Notes: generated from the letters alone by a model not told the origin. A stretch of 5,787 bases of DNA from Actinomycetota bacterium (GCA_017853815.1 JAFMIT010000102.1:1-5787), one strand, 5' to 3'; counted from the stretch's first letter, positions 1 through 5,632 are shown. Translations and numbers: made by a program.

Positions 1-359
1 ACGAGCGAACAGCACTGTGTGTTCTCACGCACGATCCAAAGTTCGACGTACCGTTGTTGGAATTAGCGCTGCGAACCAATGCGGGTTACATCGGCGCTAT
101 GGGAAGTCGCAAGACGCACAACGATCGTCTCGCGCGCTTGCGAGAAATCGGAATGACTGAAACCGAAATCAGTCGACTGCGTTCTCCGATTGGGCTTGAT
201 CTCGGCGCTCGCACACCAGAAGAAACTGCTGTATCGATTGCTGCCGAAATTATTGCTGACTTGTGGGGTGGAACCAAGCAGTCACTCACCGCAGTTGGTG
301 AACGCGCGATTCATCCGGAGTCACTCGCAAGCGAAAAAGAAAGCACGCCGTCAAAATAA
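1..359 (+). CDS. xdhC: XdhC/CoxI-family molybdenum-hydroxylase maturation protein, C-terminal part (5' end outside window)
   Basis: The reading frame is open from the left edge (first full codon at 3) to a TAA at 357-359, so the start and N-terminal domain are missing. What remains is the end of the XdhC_C Rossmann-type domain: THDPKFDVPLLELAL, then AGYIGAMGSRK, then the family hallmark PIGLDLGARTPEETAVSIAAEI, and a polar tail. XdhC-type proteins bind molybdenum cofactor and help its sulfuration and insertion into hydroxylases such as xanthine dehydrogenase; CoxI/CoxF are the CO dehydrogenase counterparts. This copy keeps the family motifs better than the second XdhC-like gene at 4177-5088. 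It converges on the Moco operon with only 17 bases between the stop codons. It is probably the last gene of a hydroxylase cluster to the left, which is inference. The family is clear; the exact client enzyme cannot be told from this fragment. Confidence 0.9.
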   Translation, partial: ERTALCVLTHDPKFDVPLLELALRTNAGYIGAMGSRKTHNDRLARLREIGMTETEISRLRSPIGLDLGARTPEETAVSIAAEIIADLWGGTKQSLTAVGERAIHPESLASEKESTPSK

Positions 360-364
360 TGATC

Positions 365-390
365 GAGTCCGTCGACTCAATCTTTTCGGG
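365..390. terminator. Possible weak bidirectional terminator between convergent genes
   Basis: GAGTC at 365-369 and GACTC at 374-378 form a perfect 5-bp stem with a 4-base loop (CGTC). On the plus strand it is followed by a T-rich run (TCTTTTC, 381-387). On the minus strand it is followed by ATTATTTT (359 down to 352). It sits at the junction of two converging genes, where a shared terminator is expected, and the mogA stop codon overlaps the stem. The stem is short and has only three G-C pairs, so it would be weak. Confidence 0.35.
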
Positions 391-874
391 TGTGATCTCC
401 ACCGTTCATCTGATCAACGAGATGAACTAGAACGTCGCCCAGCACTTTCATTCCATCTCGCACTCCGCCAGCTGATCCCGGCAGATTGACAATGAAAGTC
501 TTGCCAGCAATTCCTGCGACCCCGCGAGACAAAATTGCAGTCGGGACTCCACTGGCAACACCGTAGGAACGAATTGCTTCTGCGATTCCTGGTGAATGAC
601 GCTCAATGACTTGAAGAGTCATCTCGGGTGTCACATCGTTGGGCGTATGGCCGGTACCACCAGTCGTGATGACGACGTTGATGTTGTGATTCACAGCATC
701 TTTAAGGGCATCGACAATTTCGGGACCATCAGGAATGACTGTAGGTGCGGCACAGTTGAAGCCGAGATTGGTGAGCGCCTCAACAATGATGGGGCCAGAG
801 GTGTCTTGCCAAATACCCGCCGCGGCACGAGTCGAAATAGTGATGACCCGAGCTGTGAGTGAAGTCTTGTCCAC
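377..874 (-). CDS. mogA: MogA/MoaB-family molybdopterin adenylyltransferase
   Basis: The 165-residue product activates molybdopterin with ATP to give adenylyl-molybdopterin, the substrate MoeA uses for molybdate insertion. The MPT-binding fold is plain: ITISTRAAAGIWQDTSG near residues 11-27, D49 in VIPDG, and TTGGTGHTPNDVTPE at 70-84, whose D80 matches the catalytic aspartate of E. coli Mog (D82). NLPGSAGGVRDGM follows at 130-142. The start chosen is GTG at 874-872, one base after the moaA TAG at 878-876. A longer open frame runs to 967, but its extra 31 residues overlap the conserved C-terminal region of moaA and do not look like this family. There is no Shine-Dalgarno, so translation probably relies on reinitiation from moaA. 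It is the last gene of the operon. MogA (adenylyltransferase) and MoaB (close paralog) cannot be separated by eye; the C-terminus resembles the version common in actinobacteria. Confidence 0.93.
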   Translation of the reverse strand: MDKTSLTARVITISTRAAAGIWQDTSGPIIVEALTNLGFNCAAPTVIPDGPEIVDALKDAVNHNINVVITTGGTGHTPNDVTPEMTLQVIERHSPGIAEAIRSYGVASGVPTAILSRGVAGIAGKTFIVNLPGSAGGVRDGMKVLGDVLVHLVDQMNGGDHTRKD

Positions 875-875
875 G

Positions 876-1877
876 CTAGCCGCCGATTGCTGACATCGGC
901 CGAACTGGCTTAGTGAACGTAGGAGTATTGATGGCGTGGCCTGCTTCCTTTTTCGCCACAGAATCAAAAATCAACGCTGAAATCCGTGCGCGCTTTTCAG
1001 ACTCGCTTAATTCTGCATTCCGCAAAACGTCGCGGACACTGGTTTCGCGCGTTGCAAAAAGGCATGAACGAAGCTGGCCATCAGAAGTCAGTCGAAGGCG
1101 ATCGCAGGCACCACAAAATGGCGCAGTAATACTGGCGATGATGCCAACAGTTTGAGGACCACCATCGATGAGAAACTCTTCGGCGGGCGCAGAACCACGT
1201 TGAGCAACCGGTTCAAGCGAATAGTGCTGACCGAGTGATTCACGAATCTCAATCGCGGACACGAAAGTCTCACGATCCCAAGCGTTGCCAGCATCGAGTG
1301 GCATCTGCTCGATAAAGCGCAGCCGGTATCCCTCTTCGAGCGCCCACTTCAGAAGTTTGGGTGCCTCGTCATCGTTGACGCCGCGAACCAAAACAGAATT
1401 GATCTTGATAGGAGAAAGACCAACTCGCTTGGCCTCTGCGAGTCCCTCAAAAACCTGAGCGATGTTGTCGCGCTTGGTGATCTCTTTGAAGCGAGCCGCA
1501 TCGAGAGTGTCGAGACTGACGTTGATTCGCTGCAGACCTGCATTTACCAGCGCGCTCGCAATGCGTTTAAGCGCAATGCCATTCGTCGTCATCGAAATCG
1601 CTGGTGGCTTTTCAAGTTGGTTGATGCGCGTGACGATTTCAACAATGTCGTTGCGCAACAAAGGTTCGCCACCGGTCAGTCGGATTTCGTCAATGCCAGC
1701 TTCGACTGCGATATCGATGACCGTAATGAGTTCGTCGGTGGTGAGGTGTTCTTTCGACGGAATCCATTGGTTGAAGAACTCTGGCATGCAGTAGGAACAA
1801 CGGAGATTGCACTTGTCGGTGAGTGAGATGCGCAAGTCACGATGCACTCGTCCGAAGGAGTCAATGAGCTGGGTCAT
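876..1877 (-). CDS. moaA: GTP 3',8-cyclase MoaA (radical SAM)
   Basis: MoaA carries out the first committed step of Moco synthesis, turning GTP into 3',8-cyclo-GTP by radical SAM chemistry. The 333-residue product has the N-terminal cluster motif DKCNLRCSYC with C23, C27 and C30 (C24/C28/C31 in E. coli), TGGEP around 68-72, and the second 4Fe-4S site PFCGACDRLRL with C255 and C258, plus C272 in LRSCLFA. It ends in RPMSAIGG, whose terminal Gly-Gly is needed for catalysis in this family. ATG at 1877 is preferred over the in-frame GTG at 1892: the ATG overlaps the moaE TGA as ATGA, and it puts the cysteines one residue from E. coli numbering. GGGTGA lies 7 bases upstream as a modest ribosome-binding site. 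The next gene, mogA, begins one base after the stop. Confidence 0.97.
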   Translation of the reverse strand: MTQLIDSFGRVHRDLRISLTDKCNLRCSYCMPEFFNQWIPSKEHLTTDELITVIDIAVEAGIDEIRLTGGEPLLRNDIVEIVTRINQLEKPPAISMTTNGIALKRIASALVNAGLQRINVSLDTLDAARFKEITKRDNIAQVFEGLAEAKRVGLSPIKINSVLVRGVNDDEAPKLLKWALEEGYRLRFIEQMPLDAGNAWDRETFVSAIEIRESLGQHYSLEPVAQRGSAPAEEFLIDGGPQTVGIIASITAPFCGACDRLRLTSDGQLRSCLFATRETSVRDVLRNAELSESEKRARISALIFDSVAKKEAGHAINTPTFTKPVRPMSAIGG

Positions 1878-2296
1878 GCTGAATTCACCCACTCATCAGT
1901 GCCATCTGCGAAGAATTGGTGCTTCCACATGGGAAGTTCTGCCTTCACGAGATCTACTGCTTCTGCGCAGACGGCGAATGCAGTCTCGCGATGTGCAGCC
2001 GCAATGACGACGGCGAGTGCGGTATCGCCGATAGCCAGTGAGCCGTATCGATGCGCCATCGAGACGTATTGCACGTCGGCTTTGTTTGCAATCGTCTCTG
2101 CGCAGCGTGTGAGCACATCACCTGCAGTCGGGTGAGCTTCGTAATCAAGTTTCAGCACAGTTCGGCCGCCATCATGGTTACGCACGTCGCCACAAAAAAC
2201 AACGATGGCGCCAGTCTCTGGCTGCGAAGCGGATCGGCGGAGTTGGTCGACGTCGATGGGACTTTCGGTGACCGCCGCAAAGAAGGGAGCGGTCAT
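1874..2296 (-). CDS. moaE: Molybdopterin synthase catalytic subunit MoaE
   Basis: The 140-residue large subunit of molybdopterin synthase transfers two sulfurs from MoaD thiocarboxylate to cyclic pyranopterin monophosphate. Motifs in order are GAIVVFCGDVRNHDGGRTV (residues 29-47, with R39), LDYEAHP (50-56), MAHRYGSLAIGD (80-91), AAAHRETAF (99-107) and VKAELPMWK (117-125). K118 and K125 match the active-site lysines K119 and K126 of E. coli MoaE. The start is ATG at 2296, which overlaps the moaC TGA as ATGA. The same frame is open up to 2542, but that part is a His/Arg-rich shadow of moaC. No Shine-Dalgarno is visible, so translation probably couples to moaC. The partner MoaD is not encoded in this window and must come from elsewhere. 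Confidence 0.96.
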   Translation of the reverse strand: MTAPFFAAVTESPIDVDQLRRSASQPETGAIVVFCGDVRNHDGGRTVLKLDYEAHPTAGDVLTRCAETIANKADVQYVSMAHRYGSLAIGDTALAVVIAAAHRETAFAVCAEAVDLVKAELPMWKHQFFADGTDEWVNSA

Positions 2297-2781
2297 ACGG
2301 TGCGAGTCCAATGACCGTTCTTGCCGCCAGCTTTCTCCATGAGTCGGATGTCGGTGATGGTGGCGTAGGCGTCGGCAGCTTTGATCATGTCCACAATCGT
2401 GAGGCCAGCGACGGCCACGGCGGTGAAAGCTTCCATCTCCACGCCCGTGCGGTCGGTCGTGCGCACTTCGACAGAAATGCGAATGCCATCCTCGACTAGC
2501 TCCAGCGTGACGTCCATCCCTGAAATCCCAATGGGGTGGCAAAGCGGAATGAGTTCTGGAGTCTTTTTCGCGCCCATGATGGCCGCGATTCGCGCAATTT
2601 CGAGCACGTTTCCTTTAGAGACGCCGTTCGATGCAATGAGCTCTCGAACCTCAGCGGACACAAGGACCTTGCCCTCAACCGTGGCGGAACGGTGCGTGAT
2701 GGCACGGTCTGTCACATCCACCATCTGGGCACTGCCGTCAGCGCCGATGTGGGTGAGAGTCGCTTTGTCCTTTTCCGCCAT
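2293..2781 (-). CDS. moaC: Cyclic pyranopterin monophosphate synthase MoaC
   Basis: MoaC converts 3',8-cyclo-GTP from MoaA into cyclic pyranopterin monophosphate. The 162-residue product is almost exactly the E. coli length (161). Visible motifs are MVDVTDRAITHRSA (20-33), KGNVLEIARIAAIMGAKKT (56-74), LIPLCHPI with H82, GVEMEAF with E115 and E117, DMIKAAD with D131 and K134, and EKAGGKNGHW with K150. These correspond to the catalytic His, Glu, Asp and Lys residues of E. coli MoaC. The ATG at 2781 lies 23 bases after the moeA stop, which is the only real gap in the operon. No Shine-Dalgarno is present, but a TANNNT box ends 6 bases before the ATG (see separate entry), so a leaderless internal transcript is possible. 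The gene overlaps moaE by 4 bases. Confidence 0.97.
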   Translation of the reverse strand: MAEKDKATLTHIGADGSAQMVDVTDRAITHRSATVEGKVLVSAEVRELIASNGVSKGNVLEIARIAAIMGAKKTPELIPLCHPIGISGMDVTLELVEDGIRISVEVRTTDRTGVEMEAFTAVAVAGLTIVDMIKAADAYATITDIRLMEKAGGKNGHWTRTV

Positions 2782-2787
2782 TCGCGG

Positions 2788-2793
2788 ACGATA
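2788..2793 (-). promoter_or_regulatory. Possible internal leaderless promoter (-10 TATCGT) for moaC
   Basis: Reading the minus strand, TATCGT (2793 to 2788) fits the actinobacterial -10 consensus TANNNT. It is followed by exactly 6 bases and then the moaC ATG, so transcription would begin at the start codon. It lies in the only gap of the operon, and moaC has no Shine-Dalgarno. No convincing -35 is seen. A TANNNT match at one fixed position is expected by chance about once in 64, so this is tentative. Confidence 0.3.
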
Positions 2794-2804
2794 ACACCCA
2801 GGCG

Positions 2805-3998
2805 CTAGGAATGGTTTGGCGAAAATGGCAAGGGCAACCAGTGAGCAGGCGCGCCAGCGGGGTTATCACCGGCAGGGATTAACGCAAATCCATTACTCGC
2901 GGCCAGCCCTCTCAGCATGGCTGATCCGAGGTATTCGCCTTGTGAGAACACACCGTTTTCGACTCGCCCGAGCACGACACGTGCGAAGTTCGGTGGTGTG
3001 CTGAATGCACTCGAGATAGCGACTTCGGCCGGCCACTGTGGTGAGAGACCAGCGAGCACATCAATGAGAGGAACACCAAACGAGGTGAGTGAGGCAATCG
3101 CCGACTGGGGATTGCCTGGCAGTGCGATGTAGGGAACCTGTCGGCCTTCAACACTCTTGGTTGCGAGTAAGAAGTGGTAGCCAGGGCGCATGCGAACGCG
3201 ATCCACGATGAAGTCCATGTCGAAATGTTCGATGGCAAACTTTGCAAAATCTTTCGGACCGTCTGCGGTGCCACCAGTGGAGATCACGAGATCCGCGCAC
3301 TCGAAGGCTTGGGCAAATGCGGCCGCAATGACTTCAGGATCATCTTCTAGGAACGAGAGCATCGTGACCTGTGCACCGCACGCTTCGAGAAATGCAGGTA
3401 GCTGCACTCCGAGCGCGTCACGGATTTTGCCGTCGTGTGGCAGACCCTCATGAATGAGCTCATCGCCAAGCAACAGCACCGCAATCCGCGGACGTGGACG
3501 AACGATGACCGAGTCGATACCAACGGCCGCGAGCAATCCAAGATGCGTGGGCACAAGGCGAGTGTCGGCGTCGACGATCACATCGCCGACGACCGCTTCG
3601 GTCGCTGCGGGACGGATGTTGGCGCCGAGCTCGGTGTCGGCCTCAAGCGTGTCGTTTTCGACCTGGGCGTCTTCCCACGGCACGACTGAAGTACAGCCAG
3701 CAGGAACCACTCCGCCAGTGGAAATCTTGAGGCATTGACCATTCTCGAGGTTCACGTCACTCGCAGTTCCGGTCGCAACTTCACCAACGATGCGCCACGG
3801 ACCTTCTCCGCTCACAGCCCAGCCATCCATAGCTGACGTGGCATACGCAGGCAAGGGGCTGAGTGCAGTCAGGGGACTTGCGGTAATTCGACCTGACGCT
3901 TCTCGCAATCCGATCGTCTCGGGAGCCAGAGGTGTTACGCACGACGTGACTGCTTCGAATGTCTCCGCCCAGGTACACAGAGTGCGCTGCGGGTTCAC
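2805..3998 (-). CDS. moeA: Molybdopterin molybdenumtransferase MoeA
   Basis: MoeA inserts molybdate into adenylyl-molybdopterin made by MogA, giving Mo-molybdopterin. From the GTG at 3998 the protein has 397 residues (E. coli 411). Motifs in order are SAMDGWAV (55-62, D58 matching E. coli D59), ISTGGVVPAG (92-101), the Mog-like domain with LLLGDEL (175-181) and GKIRDALG (190-197), STGGTADGPKDF (240-251) and ALPGNPQSA (292-300). The frame stays open to an ATG at 4103, but GTG at 3998 is preferred: it overlaps the TGA of the small gene upstream as GTGA, it aligns MDG with E. coli within one residue, and the 35 extra residues do not look like MoeA. The usual PGKP motif reads RPGYH (271-275). There is no clear Shine-Dalgarno, so translation probably couples to the upstream small gene. 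Confidence 0.95.
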   Translation of the reverse strand: MNPQRTLCTWAETFEAVTSCVTPLAPETIGLREASGRITASPLTALSPLPAYATSAMDGWAVSGEGPWRIVGEVATGTASDVNLENGQCLKISTGGVVPAGCTSVVPWEDAQVENDTLEADTELGANIRPAATEAVVGDVIVDADTRLVPTHLGLLAAVGIDSVIVRPRPRIAVLLLGDELIHEGLPHDGKIRDALGVQLPAFLEACGAQVTMLSFLEDDPEVIAAAFAQAFECADLVISTGGTADGPKDFAKFAIEHFDMDFIVDRVRMRPGYHFLLATKSVEGRQVPYIALPGNPQSAIASLTSFGVPLIDVLAGLSPQWPAEVAISSAFSTPPNFARVVLGRVENGVFSQGEYLGSAMLRGLAASNGFALIPAGDNPAGAPAHWLPLPFSPNHS

Positions 3999-4180
3999 GA
4001 TGAAAGATTGCGGTCTTCGAGAGTGGAAATACGACGATGCATTGCACGCATCATCCACAGCATAGAAACTTCGCATACGACCATGAGCGCCATCAACACC
4101 CACATCAACGTCATCTCACTGATGCCGCTGGACGCTGCCACATCATGAGTGTGTAGCGCCACCACAGAAGGGCTGGTCAT
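3995..4180 (-). CDS. Small single-pass membrane protein with a Met-rich helix, function unknown
   Basis: I do not recognise this 61-residue protein as any named family. A short polar N-terminus (with H10-T-H12-D) leads into one hydrophobic segment at about 24-44, followed by R45, H48, R49, R50 and a charged tail. The positive charges suggest N-out, C-in topology. Nine of 61 residues are Met. M23, M26, M30, M33, then E37, M40, M44 and M47 follow a strict 3-4 spacing on one helix face, with C36 beside E37. It is very likely translated: AGGA stands 5 bases before its ATG, the ATG overlaps the upstream XdhC-like stop (ATGA), and its own TGA overlaps the moeA GTG (GTGA). Its role in Moco synthesis or use is inference from position alone. 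Candidates are a membrane anchor for a maturation complex, a soft-metal (copper) binding helix, or a small regulator of translation coupling. Confidence 0.78.
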   Translation of the reverse strand: MTSPSVVALHTHDVAASSGISEMTLMWVLMALMVVCEVSMLWMMRAMHRRISTLEDRNLSS

Positions 4181-5088
4181 GCTTTTCCTGCTTTCACCGC
4201 AATTGCTTGGGCAACAATAGACACAGCAATCTCGTGTGGACTAGATGCGCCAATGTCGAACCCAGCAGGTCCGTGGACTCGCGACAAATCATGGACGTCT
4301 CTAAACGCGAGCCAGGCAGCGCGGTTTTCTTGCATCTTCTTTGAGCCGAGTGCGCCGATATAGCCAGCGTCACTTTGGAGGGCCGACTCGAGACACCGGC
4401 TCGACGCTTCAACATCGTGACCCATGACGACCACGCAATCCATGGAGGAAAGAGTTGCGGTCAGACCGGCAACGTTGACTGGTGAGGATTCGGCGACAAC
4501 TTCCCAACCCATCTGTCGAGCGACGTCGCCGAGAGCGCCTGCGATAGGTCCATTACCTGCAATCACGAATTTAGTTCGAGGCGCGAACATGGAGATGATT
4601 TCGTCTGCCGAGATCGAGGCAGCAGCCTCTCCGCGCTGGAACATTTCAACGATTGTCGCTGGCGCTCTGTCGATAGTGGCTTCTGTGAATGCTTCGAACT
4701 CCGTCACGACGCCGTCACTTATTGCACCGCGTAGAACGACAGGCTTCTTTTCTAAGAAGGCTTCCCAGCCATGAATCGGAATTAAGTGCGCAGGGCTCAC
4801 GACCACCCGGGCACTCGCGCCGATAGCGATTCCGCTGACCAGTGACTCCAGTGGGCCAACAGTGAGGTTGTGCGCTTTAGCGAAGGGAAGCTGGCGGCTA
4901 GCAATGTCCGCGAGCTGACCTTCAAATAAACCTTCCATGAGATTGCCGATGCGTCCGCCTCCTGGCGTCATCATCACGCTCGAAGAATCAGTCTCGTACT
5001 TCGCGATATCGGTGCTCAGCGACCACGCGACATCAGCGCGAGTGTTAGACCGTAAACAGGAAGCAGCGCTTAAGGCAATTTCATACAT
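4177..5088 (-). CDS. Divergent XdhC/CoxI-family protein, first gene of the Moco operon
   Basis: The 303-residue protein has the XdhC two-part layout: an N-terminal XdhC_CoxI-like region (about 1-110), a linker, and a C-terminal Rossmann-type domain (about 172-300) with FVIAGNGPIAGAL at 174-186. It then has VVVMGHDVEASS, AGYIGALGSKK and GPAGFDIGASSPHEIAVSIV, which parallel the canonical family motifs seen in the first gene of the window. XdhC proteins bind Moco and help sulfurate and deliver it to hydroxylases. The N-terminal SGGCVE motif of classic XdhC is not visible; the likely equivalent region reads GGGRIGNLMEG (43-53), without the cysteine. This may be a specialised subfamily. The ATG at 5088 has no Shine-Dalgarno but lies 6 bases after a TANNNT box, fitting a leaderless mRNA. 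Its TGA overlaps the start of the small membrane protein. A Moco carrier or chaperone role is plausible; the client is unknown. Confidence 0.87.
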   Translation of the reverse strand: MYEIALSAASCLRSNTRADVAWSLSTDIAKYETDSSSVMMTPGGGRIGNLMEGLFEGQLADIASRQLPFAKAHNLTVGPLESLVSGIAIGASARVVVSPAHLIPIHGWEAFLEKKPVVLRGAISDGVVTEFEAFTEATIDRAPATIVEMFQRGEAAASISADEIISMFAPRTKFVIAGNGPIAGALGDVARQMGWEVVAESSPVNVAGLTATLSSMDCVVVMGHDVEASSRCLESALQSDAGYIGALGSKKMQENRAAWLAFRDVHDLSRVHGPAGFDIGASSPHEIAVSIVAQAIAVKAGKA

Positions 5089-5094
5089 GCCGAA

Positions 5095-5100
5095 ATAGTA
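5095..5100 (-). promoter_or_regulatory. Leaderless promoter -10 box (TACTAT) for the Moco operon
   Basis: On the minus strand TACTAT (5100 to 5095) matches the actinobacterial -10 TANNNT, and 6 bases separate it from the ATG of the XdhC-like gene at 5088. This spacing puts the transcription start at the A of the ATG. The absence of any Shine-Dalgarno agrees. No clear -35 (TTGACA-like) is visible at 17-19 bases upstream. With a 65-base intergenic region shared by two divergent genes, this is the natural place for the operon promoter. Confidence 0.6.
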
Positions 5101-5133
5101 GGTGGAGACGCCACTCTGTGCAGACGAAAGTTT

Positions 5134-5154
5134 TGGACTCGTAGGCTGAGTCCA
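5134..5154. repeat. Perfect 7-bp inverted repeat around the rightward -10 box, possible operator
   Basis: TGGACTC at 5134-5140 and GAGTCCA at 5148-5154 are perfect inverted copies separated by 7 bases (GTAGGCT) that contain the -10 box of the rightward gene. The right arm ends on the A of the ATG. If the transcript is leaderless the repeat is not transcribed as a hairpin, so a dimeric repressor site is the simplest reading. No regulator gene is evident in the window, although a GyrI-like ligand-binding protein follows directly. Confidence 0.45.
5142..5147 (+). promoter_or_regulatory. Leaderless promoter -10 box (TAGGCT) for the GyrI-like gene
   Basis: TAGGCT is a good actinobacterial -10 (TANNNT) and is followed by 6 bases (GAGTCC) and the ATG at 5154. 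The geometry is identical to the divergent promoter on the other strand. There is no Shine-Dalgarno before this ATG, which supports a leaderless mRNA. No convincing -35 element is seen. The box lies in the centre of an inverted repeat. Confidence 0.6.
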
Positions 5155-5630
5155 TGATTGAACCTCGCTTCGAGAATCTGCCTGAGATGGATCTGGTTGG
5201 ACTCACCGTGTCTTCCTATCCGGCCGGCCATCCCAATAACGATCCGAGCCTTATTCCGGAACTCTGGGACTTCTTGATGCAGCTCCTCAATGCAGCGCAG
5301 TTAGAGATCGACGGACCGATGTATGGGGCGAGCATCATGGACGGCGAGGCGATGAGTTACCTCGCTGGGTTCGTGGTCGACGGTGAGTGGACGGGCGAGA
5401 AATTTCCAGCAGCAGAAACCTGGCTCTTGCCGGCTTCACGTTATGCGATCTTTGAGCACCACGGAAAACTCGACAGATTGTGTGTCACGCTAGATGAGAT
5501 TTTTCAGGAGTGGCTGCCGGCTAGTGGCTGCGAAGTCGGTACTTCGCCGTGCCTTGAGATTTATGGCGAAAGATTTATTGATGACAGCGATGATTCGGTC
5601 ATCGAAATCGCCGTCCCGGTGAAGGAGTAA
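5154..5630 (+). CDS. GyrI-like small-molecule-binding domain protein
   Basis: The 158-residue protein fits the GyrI-like (AraC effector-binding, SHV-fold) domain across its length. The C-terminal half is most typical: LLPASRYAIFEHHGKLDRLCVTLDEIF around 91-117, EWLPASG at 119-125, LEIYGERF at 134-141 with E135 in the usual ligand-pocket position, and a final strand ending IEIAVPVKE. No helix-turn-helix is fused, so it is a stand-alone ligand-binding protein rather than a complete AraC or MerR-type regulator. Such proteins bind hydrophobic or cationic small molecules, some inhibit gyrase, and some are hydrolases; which applies here cannot be told. It is divergent from the Moco operon and probably co-transcribed with the next gene, which starts 2 bases after its stop. 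The last codons contain AAGGAG, the ribosome-binding site of that next gene. Confidence 0.82.
   Translation: MIEPRFENLPEMDLVGLTVSSYPAGHPNNDPSLIPELWDFLMQLLNAAQLEIDGPMYGASIMDGEAMSYLAGFVVDGEWTGEKFPAAETWLLPASRYAIFEHHGKLDRLCVTLDEIFQEWLPASGCEVGTSPCLEIYGERFIDDSDDSVIEIAVPVKE
5622..5627 (+). promoter_or_regulatory. Strong Shine-Dalgarno AAGGAG
   Basis: AAGGAG lies 5 bases before the ATG at 5633 and overlaps the last codons of the GyrI-like gene. It fixes the start of the downstream gene. It contrasts with the first genes of both divergent transcripts, which have no such site and appear leaderless. Confidence 0.75.
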
Positions 5631-5632
5631 AC

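Noticed and set aside
875..967. Longer MogA start (967)
   Set aside because: The extension runs over the conserved C-terminus of moaA. GTG at 874 yields the usual family length and places D49 and D80 as in E. coli Mog.
1878..1892. Alternative moaA start at GTG 1892
   Set aside because: ATG at 1877 forms the ATGA overlap with moaE and has a GGGTGA 7 bases upstream. It also fits E. coli cysteine numbering better.
2297..2542. N-terminal extension of the moaE frame, rich in His and Arg
   Set aside because: It lies wholly over moaC in another frame and has biased, non-family composition. ATG at 2296 with the ATGA overlap gives a normal-length MoaE.
3999..4103. Longer MoeA start (ATG at 4103)
   Set aside because: The extra 35 residues overlap the small membrane protein and lack MoeA similarity. 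GTG at 3998 gives the expected MDG position.
4424..4774. Plus-strand open frame of 116 codons inside the XdhC-like gene
   Set aside because: It is antisense to a well-supported gene, its residues are low-complexity Ser/Ala/Thr-rich, and no promoter or ribosome-binding site supports it. Other plus-strand frames across 377-5088 are rejected for the same reasons.
5089..5153. Moco riboswitch upstream of the Moco operon
   Set aside because: The intergenic region is only 65 bases and the transcript appears leaderless, so there is no room for the known Moco RNA motif.
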